From positions 18,309,384 to 18,373,383 of the forward strand of contig OX388317.1 in the NCBI GenBank assembly GCA_947579605.1: DNA of 64,000 nt. Reading direction: 5' to 3'. Each line of letters starts with the position of its first letter. Position 1 is the first letter of the stretch. The position numbers were made by a program, and so were the translations under genes. This DNA is from Athripsodes cinereus. Lineage: Eukaryota; Arthropoda; Insecta; Trichoptera; Leptoceridae. The notes under the pieces were generated by a model that saw nothing but the letters and a program-made list of their open reading frames with translations, did no database searches and was not told where the DNA came from. Below are positions 1 through 10,146 of this stretch, piece by piece.

Positions 1-445
1 TTCCGAAACGTTCTTTTCTTATTAATAATAATAGGTATTATTAATAACAATTAGTACGCAAGGCAACATTACTGGGGGAGTAATTTGTCATTCTGCGGTC
101 ATAATAATATCGTTTCAATTAATTCTACAAAGTAGCAATGTAATGTAGTACCTACCTACTTATACTGTTACAATTATTATTTATTAACAGTGTTCCTACT
201 ACTACTGCTAACCTTTCCTAAATAATTTATTGTCTTTTCCCGATCTGAAGTTAACAGCCCTAATGTGATATATTGGATTTTAATAGTAATTTATATTGCT
301 ACTTGTGAATAAATTCTTCTTCGATTTCTAAGGTTGAGTGAGATACCTACCTACCTACATAAGTCCTTATTACGCTAATGTAAGGATATTATTTAATTTA
401 TTGCTGCTTAATTAAAATAACTATATTGCGTGTTATGTGTTTTGG
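1..445. other. AT-rich sequence, no gene seen
   Basis: AT-rich DNA with short TACC/TACCTA runs near 146 and 342. No coding frame, RNA gene or repeat boundary recognised. Confidence 0.5.
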
Positions 446-535
446 GTTGCTGTGTGTTCAGTATGTTGAATAAGAGATCATGCACGAGGAATTGAATGAC
501 AGTAATATACACGAAAAGTGTATGCAGGGAATGGA
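446..535 (+). mobile_element. Decayed LINE family A' 3' fragment
   Basis: The stretch resembles the LINE fragment at 49640-49735: both have a 'GTTGAAyArGAG' block, then 'ATGCAyGAGGAATTG', 'ATGACAGTAA' and 'TGTATGCArGG' in the same order. In the other copy this encodes part of the conserved ...RRACMRNCMTVTEAKDVCKD... C-terminus. Here the frame is broken, so it is a dead fragment. Confidence 0.6.
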
Positions 536-1444
536 GTTGGTGGTGATTGTAACTGGAATTTCAGTGTGACATGAAAATGGATTATTTTACAAAAACAAAA
601 ATACTTATTCTTATCATTGTAAACATTTTTTTCCTCACTCTCTGTGATACTATTCCTCATGTACCTATTCTCATCTATTTAATGTGTTAAACATGTTTCC
701 ATCCTGTAGATTCTAGTTTATTTATATTCTGTGCGACGGATAGATACATCTTCTAGCACCATTCTCCTTTGCTAAATATATTTCCTTAGTTATTCCATCG
801 TCATTCATTCTATTCAAACACCCAGATCACTGTAGTTCATTAATATAATTATTTCAGTATAAAACACCAATTTTATTCCAATATCTTTTTGTACCTTCTA
901 TAATTTCAAACTTAAACCATAAAAAAATCCCTTACCAATCGTGACATCTGTTAAACTTCACATTATCATTACTATATTTATTAATAGTTTCTCAGTATAA
1001 GGTATCTGTTACAATTTTGTATGTATGTAAAAGATTAAGACCAGGAGAATAAAGTATGGTTTTGTTCATAATAATTTAATAATATTTTAGGAGGGAATAT
1101 TTATTCTGCGAATTTATGAAAATCTTCCAGCGACTTTGTATAAATTTAAATCCTTTATATCAATTTTAATTACGCGAATTATGATTGATGATATTCGGTT
1201 TCACACGTATGGAATTAAAATACCGAACAGGTTGGATTATGTGACATTTCTGTGTTTAATTAAAACCACAGTTTTGGCTCTCATTCTGACTATGAAATAA
1301 TAAAAGAGTACTTCCCATATTTCACTACCAATTTGTGACAGTTGGTGAAAAACTTAATATGAAATTAATGAAAAACTTTTAAATTTAGAATTTATTATTC
1401 GCTACTAAATTTGAACACAAAATACGGCAGTTACTTTTATAAGA
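536..1444. other. AT-rich sequence, no gene seen
   Basis: About 900 bp without a credible open frame or recognised repeat. Confidence 0.45.
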
Positions 1445-1704
1445 TTGACGAAGAGGGTGTATTTATCTGACAGATAGGGTGTGAGAAAGCGCGGACTTTC
1501 AAGAACTACGTGGCTTAACCACGTGGATCAAATTCTCAAGGACGGTCGCGTGTTAAGTAAGAGGAATCGGCGTGCATGTATGAGAAACTGGATGAATGTA
1601 GAGGAAGCGAAAGAAGTATGTAAGAATAGATCGACATGGCGTTCCGTTCCCTCTGCCTACCTCACCTGGGACATGGCGTGAGGGTATAGTATAGTATAGT
1701 ACTT
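1445..1704 (+). mobile_element. LINE family A, 3'-end fragment with (TATAG)n tail
   Basis: Closely matches the last ~240 bp of the LINE A copy ending at 28316. The frame ending at 1681 encodes the C-terminal tail of the reverse transcriptase protein: RKRG, TTWLNHVDQILKDGR, KRNRRACMRN, then a terminus like ...SAYLTWDMA. After the stop comes GGGTATAG repeated as (TATAG)n at 1682-1702. It is severely 5' truncated, the usual result of incomplete target-primed reverse transcription. Confidence 0.88.
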
Positions 1705-2421
1705 TTATAAGTATACAGATAAACTTTACAATATTACACAATCATTTAACACATGTACAAAAATATAAAAACAAACAAAAAATAGCTATACTCCAGTTCA
1801 ATTATTTAAATAACTTAAAAAAAAATCATAAGTGCGTGCATAGATCGTACCTACATTCTGTTTTCGCCTTATCATAAAATGAAAAACATTCAAGACACGT
1901 GGCACATCCTTTTGGCAGAATCGGTGATGTTGAATTTCTTTCAAGCTTGTGATGTTTTGTTGTCCTCTATGTCTTGTGTTGATATGATAATTCAATATTA
2001 TAGAACAGTTTTCAAAAACCACTGTTTTTGTGTATTCTTTGATTTGTTACAAAATAATAATATGTTTGTGTATAAGGTGGTATTATTCAGCCATTTGGAA
2101 GTAATTTTCTGTATAAATAAAATGATAAAGCACCCATATGGAGAACACATAACACTACTATCTATTACGAATAAAACATTAATAAGGAAGTTTATGTTGA
2201 GTAATTTATATTAATTACATATACGGACGATGACTAGGGAGAGTATTAATTGGGATTCGATACGTTGTTGGTGTTTTATTATTTACGGAAAAAAAAACTC
2301 AGGAACAAATAAATTATTATACTTTTATTCACTGTGTAACAATTTTTTTTATCAATCTCCTGATATTTTACGAAGATAAATTCAGCAGAATGGTATTCAC
2401 TTGCTTATACAGCAATTCATG
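1705..2421. other. AT-rich sequence, no gene seen
   Basis: A 111-codon open frame at 1879-2214 shows no domain, has low-complexity composition and overlaps an antisense frame. I do not consider it a gene. Confidence 0.4.
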
Positions 2422-2595
2422 CAGCCCTAGTCAAAACACATTTTAGCGTCACTTGTCGTTCGACTACAAACGTAATTACGACTATAATTGCAACAATAAC
2501 GCATAATTATATGGTACATGTAGGTAGATTGTCGTAAATTCGTTTGTAGTCGAACGACTTCATAACGCTAAATTGTGTTTTGACTAGGGGGCCTG
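2422..2595. mobile_element. Foldback MITE, about 170 bp
   Basis: The ends are inverted repeats of almost 60 bp. The left arm starts CCCTAGTCAAAACACA (2425) and continues TTTAGCGT, GTCGTTCGACTACAAACG; the right arm is its reverse complement, ending near 2589-2590. Only about 50 bp of non-paired sequence lies in the middle. No clear target duplication is visible, so the superfamily is unassigned. Confidence 0.75.
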
Positions 2596-2973
2596 GTTAC
2601 TGCCGAAAATACATAAGCTGTCTCACATTACTCCGGGTAGCTGTTCTGTGTTACATTATTTTTATTTATTTATTATTTTAAATAAATTTTTAATCCGTTT
2701 TTAGTTATAATATAGATAAGCACATAAAGTGATAAAGTCAAATGGGAAAAGGCAAATATCCTGGCTGGTAAATATTAGAAAATGAACAGAAATGCATAGA
2801 AAGAAGAAGCTACATGCTGTTTCAACTGCTACAAAATAGGAAGGCGCAACTCAGAGTGACAACATGCCACTCAAACAAGAGAATTACTCTAGATATAATT
2901 TAAAATAAAATTTAATCACACCTTTTATTAAAACAAATATCTTAGAAAGAACTGATTGTGGTTAGATGCAAGA

Positions 2974-3250
2974 TGGAAGAAATACTACTACTACTACTAT
3001 ACCATCACGGCATATCCCACAAGTGGGGTAGCCAGCAGACCAGCTGCATGTAAGAAACATGCAAGCTGTCCTCTCCGTGCCAATATAAAATCAAGACATT
3101 CAGGATGGGTGGCAAACCTCATCGCTGAATTTAAGATGTAATTAAAATGTCTTAATTTTTTCGAACACCTGCCTTTTACAGGACACTCGAAAACTTACGG
3201 AGAAGAGTGGGAGACCAATTCTTTACCGGGTGCTCCACGGCCTAAGAAAT
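2974..3250 (-). mobile_element. S-family SINE, near full length
   Basis: One of the most complete S copies. Read on the minus strand it begins CCGTGGAGCACCCGG (3240 downward), contains TTTTCGAGTGTCCTGTAAAAG, ATTCAGCGATGAGG and CACCCATCCTGAATGTC, then GCTGGCTACCCCACTTGTGG, and ends in a (TAG)n tail at 2983-3000. AAGAAAT occurs on both sides (2976-2982 and 3244-3250), a possible short target duplication. No tRNA, 5S or 7SL-like head was recognised. Confidence 0.85.
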
Positions 3251-3402
3251 CGAACGAAGGCACGAAGAAATCACTATGTAGTGATAATCTCGCCACTGCA
3301 CATCATCACATTTTTTCTTGTGTATATTGCTTTATTTAATTTGTTATATGAATGATGATATTGTGCAAGAAGAATAAAATAAATAAATAAATAAATAAAT
3401 AA
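3251..3402 (+). mobile_element. Q repeat: LINE/SINE 3' end with (AAATA)n tail
   Basis: Contains GATAATCTCGCCACTGCA, then TTTTTTCTTGTGTATATTGC, ATGAATGATGATATTGTG and an A-rich tail AATAAAATAAATAAAT. Related 3' ends occur at 6410-6548, 36850-36965 and 43095-43192. Interpreted as the 3' end of a retroposon; no coding part is present. Confidence 0.65.
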
Positions 3403-3715
3403 GAATTGTGGGCCCGCCAGTGCATAAATTTGATAACATTTTCTAAACGAGATGAGTGAAATTAAGTTTTTTTTTATGAAGAAATATAATTTTATCTATA
3501 ACTTATTTTATCTTAGTACGCTGGGTGAATTTGTATTTGACTCACGTATTCAATTATTTCACTTAATACAATATGAACATCATTTAACTCATTTTATCAG
3601 GTAACAACACTCACTACGTTAACTAATTCTATAACACAGTATTAAAGAAGTTATTGAAACTATCATACTATCTATATTCTTATAAGAGCATCTATTGTGA
3701 GTGAAAAGATATTTT

Positions 3716-3798
3716 ACATGTTTCTTGCATGCAGCTGATCTGCTGGCTACCCCACTTGTGGGATGTGCCGTGATGGTATAGTATAGTATAGTAAGATA
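3716..3798 (+). mobile_element. S-family SINE, 5'-truncated
   Basis: Only the last ~75 bp of the S family: TTGCATGCAGCTGATCTGCT, GGCTACCCCACTTGTGGGAT, GCCGTGATGGTATAG and a (TATAG)n tail. The tail is the same pentamer seen on the LINE A copy at 1682-1702. Confidence 0.85.
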
Positions 3799-3828
3799 TT
3801 TTACTTACGGGATATATAAGATAATATC

Positions 3829-3985
3829 GATTTATTTTATTTATTTTTATTTATTCATTCTTTACTGTACATTGATAAAAAACAATTACATAAAAGGTAT
3901 ACATTCAAATTAAATACAATCAATATACAGAGGGCGAGTTTATCGCAAAGGCGCGATCTCTTCCAACTAACCTAAACCCAACTGA
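3829..3985 (-). mobile_element. P repeat: LINE 3' end
   Basis: On the minus strand: TTAGTTGGAAGAGATCGCGC, CTTTGCGATAAACTCGCCC, CTGTATATTG ... TGTACAGTAAAGAATGAATA and an AAATAAAT tail. Same 3' end at 40430-40570 (+), 41960-42080 (-) and 56680-56815 (-). A GCGATAA... element followed by (AAATA)n is typical of lepidopteran LINE 3' ends (recollection, not searched). Confidence 0.7.
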
Positions 3986-4102
3986 AATTTACTTATTTAT
4001 TTATCTTTTTAAGATTTCGTATCAAACAGTTAAATTTGCTCACAGAAGATTTTCTCTAGTGTAATCCGAATCATTAAATATATCAACCTTAACACCTGCA
4101 GG

Positions 4103-4297
4103 GTTACTCTTGACAAAATCTAAATAATATCTTAATCTTAAACATACAACGGGCGAAGTGACTATTGGCCAAAAATACGCACAAACCGATCGCGCGGTAG
4201 CGGTAGCGCGGTGTTTTTGACCATAGTCACTTCGTGCGTCGTATGATCAAGATCAAGACTAGATTAAGATCGTATTTAGATTGTGTTAAGAGTAGAC
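4103..4297. mobile_element. Foldback MITE, about 195 bp
   Basis: Imperfect inverted arms of about 85 bp: TACTCTTGACAAAATCTAAA, TATCTTAATCT, CATACAACGGGCGAAGTGAC and TATTGGCCAAAAAT on the left, with reverse complements on the right (TTTTTGACCATAGTCACTTC, GTCGTATG, AGATTAAGAT, TTTAGATTGTGTTAAGAGTA). The right arm carries ~12 extra bases. The loop is GC-rich (CGATCGCGCGGTAGCGGTAG). Confidence 0.7.
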
Positions 4298-4703
4298 CGG
4301 CTGTTACTATTTCGTAGTACATGGAACCGGTTCGACGATGTGTGATAATTATACTTGTCGATGGTGCCGTAACAAAGAGCAGTGTCTGACTTCTGGTGCA
4401 ACGACTCAGAGTGCACTTGTTTGCTAAACCATGCAGCTCTGGGCAATCCAGAGAACCAATCATTATCCTCTTGTCAGCAGATCAAAAAACACTTTGCAAT
4501 CATGCAGACTAACGAGTCTCATCTCCGTCAACAAAAAAAACAAAGTTAAAACTATAACATCACATTCTATGATACGGAGAAAGTGACTTGCTAACCCGTT
4601 GGTGAAAAATGCCGCGATAGTATGGATAAATATTAACAAATTTTGTTTATAAATAGTGTACAGATAATGTTGCTGGAGTCAGAAACTTGAATACACAATG
4701 TGA

Positions 4704-4765
4704 AGGCCTATTCCCAACAGAGAAGAGATGAAGGCCAGCAATAAGTAAGTGCATACATACATACA
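4704..4765 (+). mobile_element. LINE family C 3'-end remnant
   Basis: AAGGCCTATTCCCAACAGAG ... GAAGGCCAGCAATAAGTAAG parallels the 3' end of the LINE at 24228-24272 (GAGGCTTATATCCAGCAGTG ... GGGCTAGCAGTAAGTAAG). It is followed by a short (CATA)n run. Confidence 0.6.
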
Positions 4766-6020
4766 AAATTTAATACAATAAAAAGTATGATATAAGAAAA
4801 ACATTTTTGAAAATATGTACGATTTAAATTTATCACCCCACACATTTCCTAAACATTGAAAGGGAAAGTGACTTATATTTTATTTTTAGATGCAATAAGT
4901 CAGTTGTGAAGTGGTAATAAAATATTCATTTATCAAAGAAATAATAAAACTTGGTAAAAGTCTTTTGTTGTGTAGTTAGGAGGTACAACACTCATGTTGT
5001 TATTTATGATTTCAAAAGAAAATATTATTTTATTTTATGTTTATCGCCGAGAAAAACAAACACTAAAGCATATATAAATATAACATAATATATATCTATG
5101 AAAAACTTTGTATAAAAGTTTGTTTGTCACGACTATGTATTGTATTTTTTTTTCTTCTTTATAAGTATTTATAGGTACTTACATGAACATAACATTGGCA
5201 GGTACGATATAAAAAATAAATTAATTTAAAAGGTGCGCAAAAATCTTCAATTGCAAATACCTATAAACCTACAATTTTTCAAACATGAATCTTGTTTTTA
5301 ATTCAAATCCAAATATACTCCCAAACTTTGGTGTCCAAACAATCATAATAAGCAATATGCTTATGTTGTGAAGATACAGTAGGTCATCAGTTTTATCTGA
5401 ATCCAGGAACTAACCGAAAGTTTCCAGTCTTATATGTTCGAAATGTTGGTAAACGTAGTTCCTTCTTCCATTAATTAATTACGTTTTTGTAATGGTTTAT
5501 AAATACATTGATATTTTCCTCAATTCCATGAAATCAGACGTCGTTTTCTAATAAATGAATATTATTTGCAACCATCTTTATAGCTTGGATGGTTTCTCAA
5601 GTTGAAGTTGAAAGAAAGTTAACATAAAATCTAGTTCTTTTTAATTAATGTAACGAAGATGGAGCTCTAGAAAGAAAATGTCAGTCAAAGAAATTTCCAG
5701 GAGATAAGCATTTCTCTTTAGAGAAAAATCTTAGAATGCATCAGAAGAAACTTAATACTCATCTACATTTCTATTTCGTCTATACTGAGTATAGTTAAGG
5801 TGCATTTATAAAAAAGATTTTTCATTAGTTTAATATAAAATCTATAAATTATTTTACCCGTTATCTAAATGTATTTTTAAATTTATGTAAACACGTAAAA
5901 GGCTTGTTGCCGTGTATATTACTAAAATAAAATAACCATAATTTTATTGTAATTAGATCAAAACATTTAACCAATAATTGAGAAAATCACTTCTACGGTA
6001 AGTGGATCTTAGGTAGGTAA
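4766..6020. other. AT-rich sequence, no gene seen
   Basis: No credible coding frame. A small motif GTAAAAGGCTTGTTGCCGTG at about 5896-5915 resembles GTAAAAGGCTCACGCCGTGT at 39304-39323, probably a decayed LINE 3' end. Confidence 0.45.
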
Positions 6021-6022
6021 AT

Positions 6023-6172
6023 TGTGACAGTGAGAATGGCTAAATTGGTGAACGTCTTCGATAGACACTGAAATTGAACATTTAAACCAGCCTAGAGTTA
6101 ATTCGTAAGCGTTGAAAGGCCTTTCTCACTTCTTGCGATACAATTTTGCACACTGGTTACATTGTGTAAACT
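6023..6172 (+). repeat. Dispersed repeat D, copy 1
   Basis: Shares ~150 bp with 16325-16475 in the same orientation: GACAGTGAGAATGGC, TTGGTGAACG, CATTTAAACCAGCCTAGA / CACTTAAACCAGCCTAGA, CCTTTCTCACTTCTTGCGAT and ATTTTGCACA. Not coding; class unknown. Confidence 0.7.
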
Positions 6173-6178
6173 ATCTAA

Positions 6179-6238
6179 CGTATCTCATACGACAAAAACA
6201 CAAAAGTGAAATTTTGTGTTTTTGTCGTATGAGATACG
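6179..6238. repeat. Perfect 27-bp inverted repeat with 6-nt loop
   Basis: The left arm (6179-6205) starts CGTATCTCATACGACAAAAA; the loop is GTGAAA; the right arm (6212-6238) is its exact reverse complement. It follows repeat D copy 1 directly. The D copy at 16.4 kb is not followed by this hairpin. Confidence 0.9.
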
Positions 6239-6405
6239 AAAAAATGTACCTACTTTGTTGTTATTTAATTGGTAAATCGTTTTGTATTTTGAATGCCTTA
6301 AAAATAAATCATGCTTTTTTTTACTCATATTTTCCTTATGGTACATATACAATATCATGCATTTACGTATGTTTTACGTAAAATATTATTTTGTTTTAAT
6401 GCGAC

Positions 6406-6548
6406 GTAGCTAGATGGAAGAGATAACTCATATAGCGATAATCTCGCAACTGCATCTAGACACATTTTAATATAAGTATATTGATTTGTTTATTTTTATT
6501 ATATAACTGATGATGTTAAAAAAATAATAAAATAAATAAATAAATATG
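6406..6548 (+). mobile_element. Q repeat 3' end
   Basis: GCGATAATCTCGCAACTGCA, a diverged TTGATTTGTTTATTTTTATT block, TGATGATGTT and an (AAATA)n tail. Same layout as 3251-3402 but more decayed. Confidence 0.55.
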
Positions 6549-7612
6549 TATAAAGATATATGGCAGTGTTTCTGTTGTAAAAATAAACATTTCTATCGAA
6601 AATGTATTCATATGTTTTTCGTCCTGTGAGTTACAAGAACTGTGTACAAAAGAACTACGCCTATATATTGTAGTAAATGTATATTTAAGCATCGGCAGAC
6701 ATATTCTGTTGACGCGTTGTACGTTTATTCTGAAATATTTATTTTTATTTCTTTGTTAAAAAAAATACGACGGAAAAAGGAAATGGAAAGTTTCAGCTGT
6801 GAAGGGCTTTGATATAAATTTTTGAAGGCTTCCAAGAAGTATCAATATTGGTTTTGGTTTGAGCTTAATGTATTAGCTTAAAAAAATCTTTTAGAAATAT
6901 TTATTTTTTAAATAAATATAAGAATGTATATTTTTGGTAAAATTTATTTACTGGCTAAACCACTTGAAGAATCAAACATCTTTTTCTGAGAATTATTTCG
7001 GTTAAATGGTAATTTTAGATGCTTGATAAACAAAATGTTTAAGTATGTAATCGAATAGAAAGACTTCATTGCGTATTTTGTTGTTGAATTATTTATTCAA
7101 GTTAATAAAATAGAAAAAATACTGATGGCTGGACAAAGGAAAATAACTGTCTAAGAAATAGGAATGTAGAAGAGTCGCGCAGTTCGAGACCAAAAGATTT
7201 TTGGAGAAGCCTTTATCTGACAGTAAGGAGATGGTGGCTAATAAGATAAAATGTGTATTTTAAAAAAAAAACAGATTATTTTTTTTCGATGAAACACGAT
7301 CTACCCACAAATACATAATATTAATAATACGATATGTTAGGGGAAAACTTTTTCCCGTTACAAGCCTACTTCCGCTTCCGCTGTTCCGAAACTTTTCGAA
7401 GCTTAACATTGCGTTGCCGCGACATGATCATACTATTCCGCTCAGAGTATACATTTCCATAGCTACCAAAGAGTACGTGTTCAAGGAAATTAAAAAAAAT
7501 ATGTACGAATGAATTAAAACAACGATGATACTATTCCATCTACGAAAGGGAACAATATTTTCATGCTGAATTTTTGTATTGAACTATAGGTAACGGACTA
7601 AATTTTTATCCA
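6549..7612. other. Mostly AT-rich; possible LINE remnant at 7128-7250
   Basis: Near 7128-7250 a less AT-rich patch includes GAGTCGCGCAGTTCGAGACC and GACAGTAAGGAGATGGTGGC, reminiscent of a LINE C-terminal/3' region, without an open frame. 7355-7440 is another GC-richer patch of unknown nature. No gene seen. Confidence 0.35.
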
Positions 7613-8130
7613 TCTATCTATTTATTCCCTCACGCCGTATCCCAAATGGGGTAGGCAATGAGAACGGGACGCCAATTAGATCTGTCCTTACATACTTCTA
7701 TCGCCTCCTCCACAGTCATACAATTTCTCATGCACGCTCGTCGATTTCTCTTACTCAAAACACGGTCGTCCTTTAGAATTTGATCTATATGTTCAAGCCA
7801 TGTATGTAGTTCTCGGACACCCGCGCTTCCTCTTACCCCTCCTTTTAGACAAGAATATCCTCTTTGTCATTCTTTCCTCTTCCATTCGTTCCACATGACC
7901 AAACCATCTAAATTTATTAACACGCATTCTATGTTTCTATCCACAACACTCCTCTTGCATCCACTCATTCTACTAATATCTCATTCCTCACTCTATCACG
8001 CAACGTTTTACCAGCCACCCTCCTCAGCGATCTCATCTCCACAGCATTTATTCAACTTTCGTTCCTCTTCAACCATGTCCACGTTTTGCTTGCATACATA
8101 AGTGTCGGTACCAGGATGGTATTGTGCACT
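7613..8130 (-). mobile_element. LINE family A fragment, minus strand
   Basis: Minus-strand counterpart of roughly 27800-28303 of the LINE A copy. From the high-coordinate side it reads CACAATACCATCCTGGTACC, then the region encoding the conserved RMVGKTL/IRRM, NKFRWFGHVE, RGVRGSAG, RRACMRNCMTVEEA and terminal SAYPIWDT segments. Frames are broken by indels and substitutions, so it is a pseudogene fragment. The tail on the plus strand (7608-7622) is a short TATC/TATT stretch. Confidence 0.88.
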
Positions 8131-8399
8131 AGCAGACACATTTATACATAAACTACTGATTTTCAAGATATGTACTTTGAGAGGTGTAAGTTAATTTAAC
8201 ATGATGATTAAGTTTTATCTTTAATTAACATCTTATATCATTACGAGACATCAGTTTATAATATTAATGCTTATTTTCAAGTTTAGAGGTTATTCTGAAG
8301 ATAATATAAGCTGAAAAAAAAATTAAATATGATTTTACAAAAAAATTCAGAGTTTTAAATTGAATCTGAAAGATATTTTTAAATAGCTGTTCAACTGCT

Positions 8400-8664
8400 C
8401 TGTTGTTGAGTTTTGTTAAGAAACTGTATTTGGTTACTATTTGTATTGTAGATAAATGTGTTTGTTTTTATTATTATTTGGTAAGCGCTATTGTGTGATG
8501 TACATTGTATAAAATATGTTTAAACCCTCAAAGCACGAGCACTGCTCAATTTTGAGGGTCAAATATGTAATTAATAGGTATGTGTTTTTAGTAATAAGGT
8601 GTGTATATAATATTATTAAGTTGAAAATTTTACTTAAATAAAAAATATTTGAATTTGAATTTGA
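8400..8664 (+). mobile_element. LINE 3' UTR with (TTTGAA)n tail
   Basis: Contains CCCTCAAA...TTTGAGGG (8526-8560, a short stem), an AATAAA signal at about 8638, and a tail ATTTGAATTTGAATTTGAA at 8649-8667. A non-coding 3' end of a CR1/jockey-type LINE is the likeliest reading; the family is inferred from architecture only. Confidence 0.5.
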
Positions 8665-8762
8665 AAATATTTATGATTGGTGGTATGCATTGAGATTAAA
8701 GATGACTTACATAACATTTAAAATAATACAATTATTTTTATTCATTCAAATTATCATTATAT

Positions 8763-8992
8763 TTACTACAAGTAGGGTAACCAGCGGACTAGAACAAACA
8801 TAAAGTCATCCTATCTGTACTGAATAAAGTTAAGAAAAGCAGAATGGACGACAAACTTTATCGCTGAGTTGAAGATGTTGACTGTCTTACAAGTGATGTT
8901 CAACGGATTCCTTGTTTTTCAAGACACCTGCAAATTAACAGGAAAAAACGGGAGACCTATTCTTTACCAGGGACTGCGAAAATAACTAAAAG
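8763..8992 (-). mobile_element. S-family SINE, diverged
   Basis: Matches the S family in order: ACAAGTAGGGTAACCAGCGG, GTCATCCTATCTGT, GAATGGACGACAAACTTTAT, CGCTGAGTTGAAGATG, CAAGACACCTG, GGGAGACCTATTCTTTACC. Strongly mutated. Confidence 0.72.
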
Positions 8993-9030
8993 AATAAAGC
9001 ATTGTTATTTATTTATGTAATTGGATTATT

Positions 9031-9246
9031 ATCATCATCATCATCATCGCCCTCAACGCTCCCCTCGGGAGCACAGGGCAGAAACCAGCCTCCTCCATTC
9101 AGAGCGTCTCTGTGCCAATTGCGTCACCTCTTTCCACGACATTCCTTGCGCTCTGATATCGTTGTCATAGGAACGGTGTATTGTGAAAGAGGGACGCCCG
9201 GGCCGACGGAACCCCTGCTGACGGAAGAACAGTGCTCTTTTTGGCC
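9031..9246 (-). mobile_element. LINE family E, 3' part of ORF2 and (ATG)n tail
   Basis: Minus-strand frame reads WPKRALFFRQQGFRR, PGRPSFTIHRSYDN, DIRAQGMSWKEVTQ, LAQRRSEWRRLVS and ALCSRGER before a stop at about 9058. This is a classic LINE C-terminus of the RGRP...W..L type. The tail after the stop is a (GAT)n microsatellite (9031-9049 on the plus strand). This segment is the continuation of 9641-10118, split by an insertion: the reading frame runs straight across once one 15-bp duplicate is ignored. Confidence 0.85.
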
Positions 9247-9655
9247 AGCTGTTGAAATATCTTTATTTCTCGGATATTTCAGGAGTCCAAGGACTCCTAT
9301 TTATCCGTTTAGGTGAAGATTTTTTTTTAATATTTGGACTCTCTCTATTCTAATACAACTATGCCAGTGTTGGCATCTACGATCCTACCACGTCAGTGGG
9401 CGGGGGACCCGGCTGACGCAGCAGATCCCATCTTGAGACCCACACATCTACGAATGTCTTAAAGCGTGAAGCGTTTGTGGCATTTAGAAACACTTCCCCA
9501 AACCAGATGGGTCGAGGAGTGTCAACAGTCATACCCAGAATCATTTCCTCTCTTGCATCCATCATCAAAGGACATTCCCAAAGGATATGTTCCGCATATT
9601 GAGCTCATGTCCCACATGTGCACCATGGATTTATGCACATGTGCTCTTTTTGGCC
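9232..9655 (-). mobile_element. LINE family F, nested 5'-truncated insertion with 15-bp target duplication
   Basis: GTGCTCTTTTTGGCC occurs exactly at 9232-9246 and 9641-9655; the 394 bp between (9247-9640) is foreign to LINE E. On the minus strand the insert encodes the C-terminus of another LINE: AEHILWECPLMMDAREEM (a zinc-knuckle-like H...C element usual downstream of RT in I/R1/jockey-type LINEs), then a tail ending ...PGPPPTDVVGS at a stop at 9377. A 3' UTR ending GAAATAAAGATATTTCAAC follows. It is 5' truncated. Confidence 0.85.
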
Positions 9656-10118
9656 AACTATCATTAGGTATTCTCAAAACATGTCCCAGCCAGGACCATC
9701 GTCTCTCCTGTATTACGGAGATTACAGGTCTCTGCTGGGTGCGCCGGCGCACAGCATCATTTGTAACATGTTCATACCATTTGACATCCAAAATCCTTCT
9801 AAGACACTTGTTTTCAAAGCTTAGTATCTTCCGCTCTTGAGCCTTGGTTAAGTGCCAAGACTCACAGCCATATAGAAGGATTGGGATGATGCACGCATTG
9901 AACAAGCGTCATTTTGTCCTGATGCTGAGTCCAGACGCCTTCCAAACTTAGTTCATGTTATTGAAAGCCCCGCTAGCTGCTCCTATGCGGATTGGTAATT
10001 CCGACCGGAGATCACCCTCTGGCGTTATGGTTGCTCCCAGGTACCTGAATTTGTTTACCTGAGATATTTGGGAATTACCGACCATTAGTGGGGTGTGAGT
10101 ACTTGTGCATGTACTATT
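9641..10118 (-). mobile_element. LINE family E, RT C-terminal region
   Basis: Minus strand: VNKFRYLGATITPEGD, a stop near 9948, then NACIIPILLYGCESWHLTKA, FENKCLRRILDVKWYEHVTN, WSWLGHVLRIPNDSWPKRA. This is the typical LINE segment after the RT active site. It lacks the YADD box because it is 5' truncated, and has at least one in-frame stop. It abuts T1 SINE sequence at 10147. Confidence 0.85.
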
Positions 10119-10146
10119 ACATGAATTATTATACTTTCGTTTCGTC

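Noticed and set aside
1879..2214. 111-codon plus-strand open frame
   Set aside because: No domain or motif, composition typical of AT-rich non-coding DNA, overlaps an antisense frame; no splice context.
3379..3402. CRISPR-like or origin-like interpretation of short A/T repeat runs (3379, 29459, 43821, 51632)
   Set aside because: They are simple microsatellites at retroposon tails, with no spacer structure.
6112..6381. 89-codon plus-strand open frame
   Set aside because: It runs through repeat D and the perfect hairpin; Phe/Tyr/Cys-rich translation of AT-rich DNA.
9466..9840. 124-codon plus-strand open frame
   Set aside because: Antisense shadow of LINE E/F coding sequence on the minus strand.
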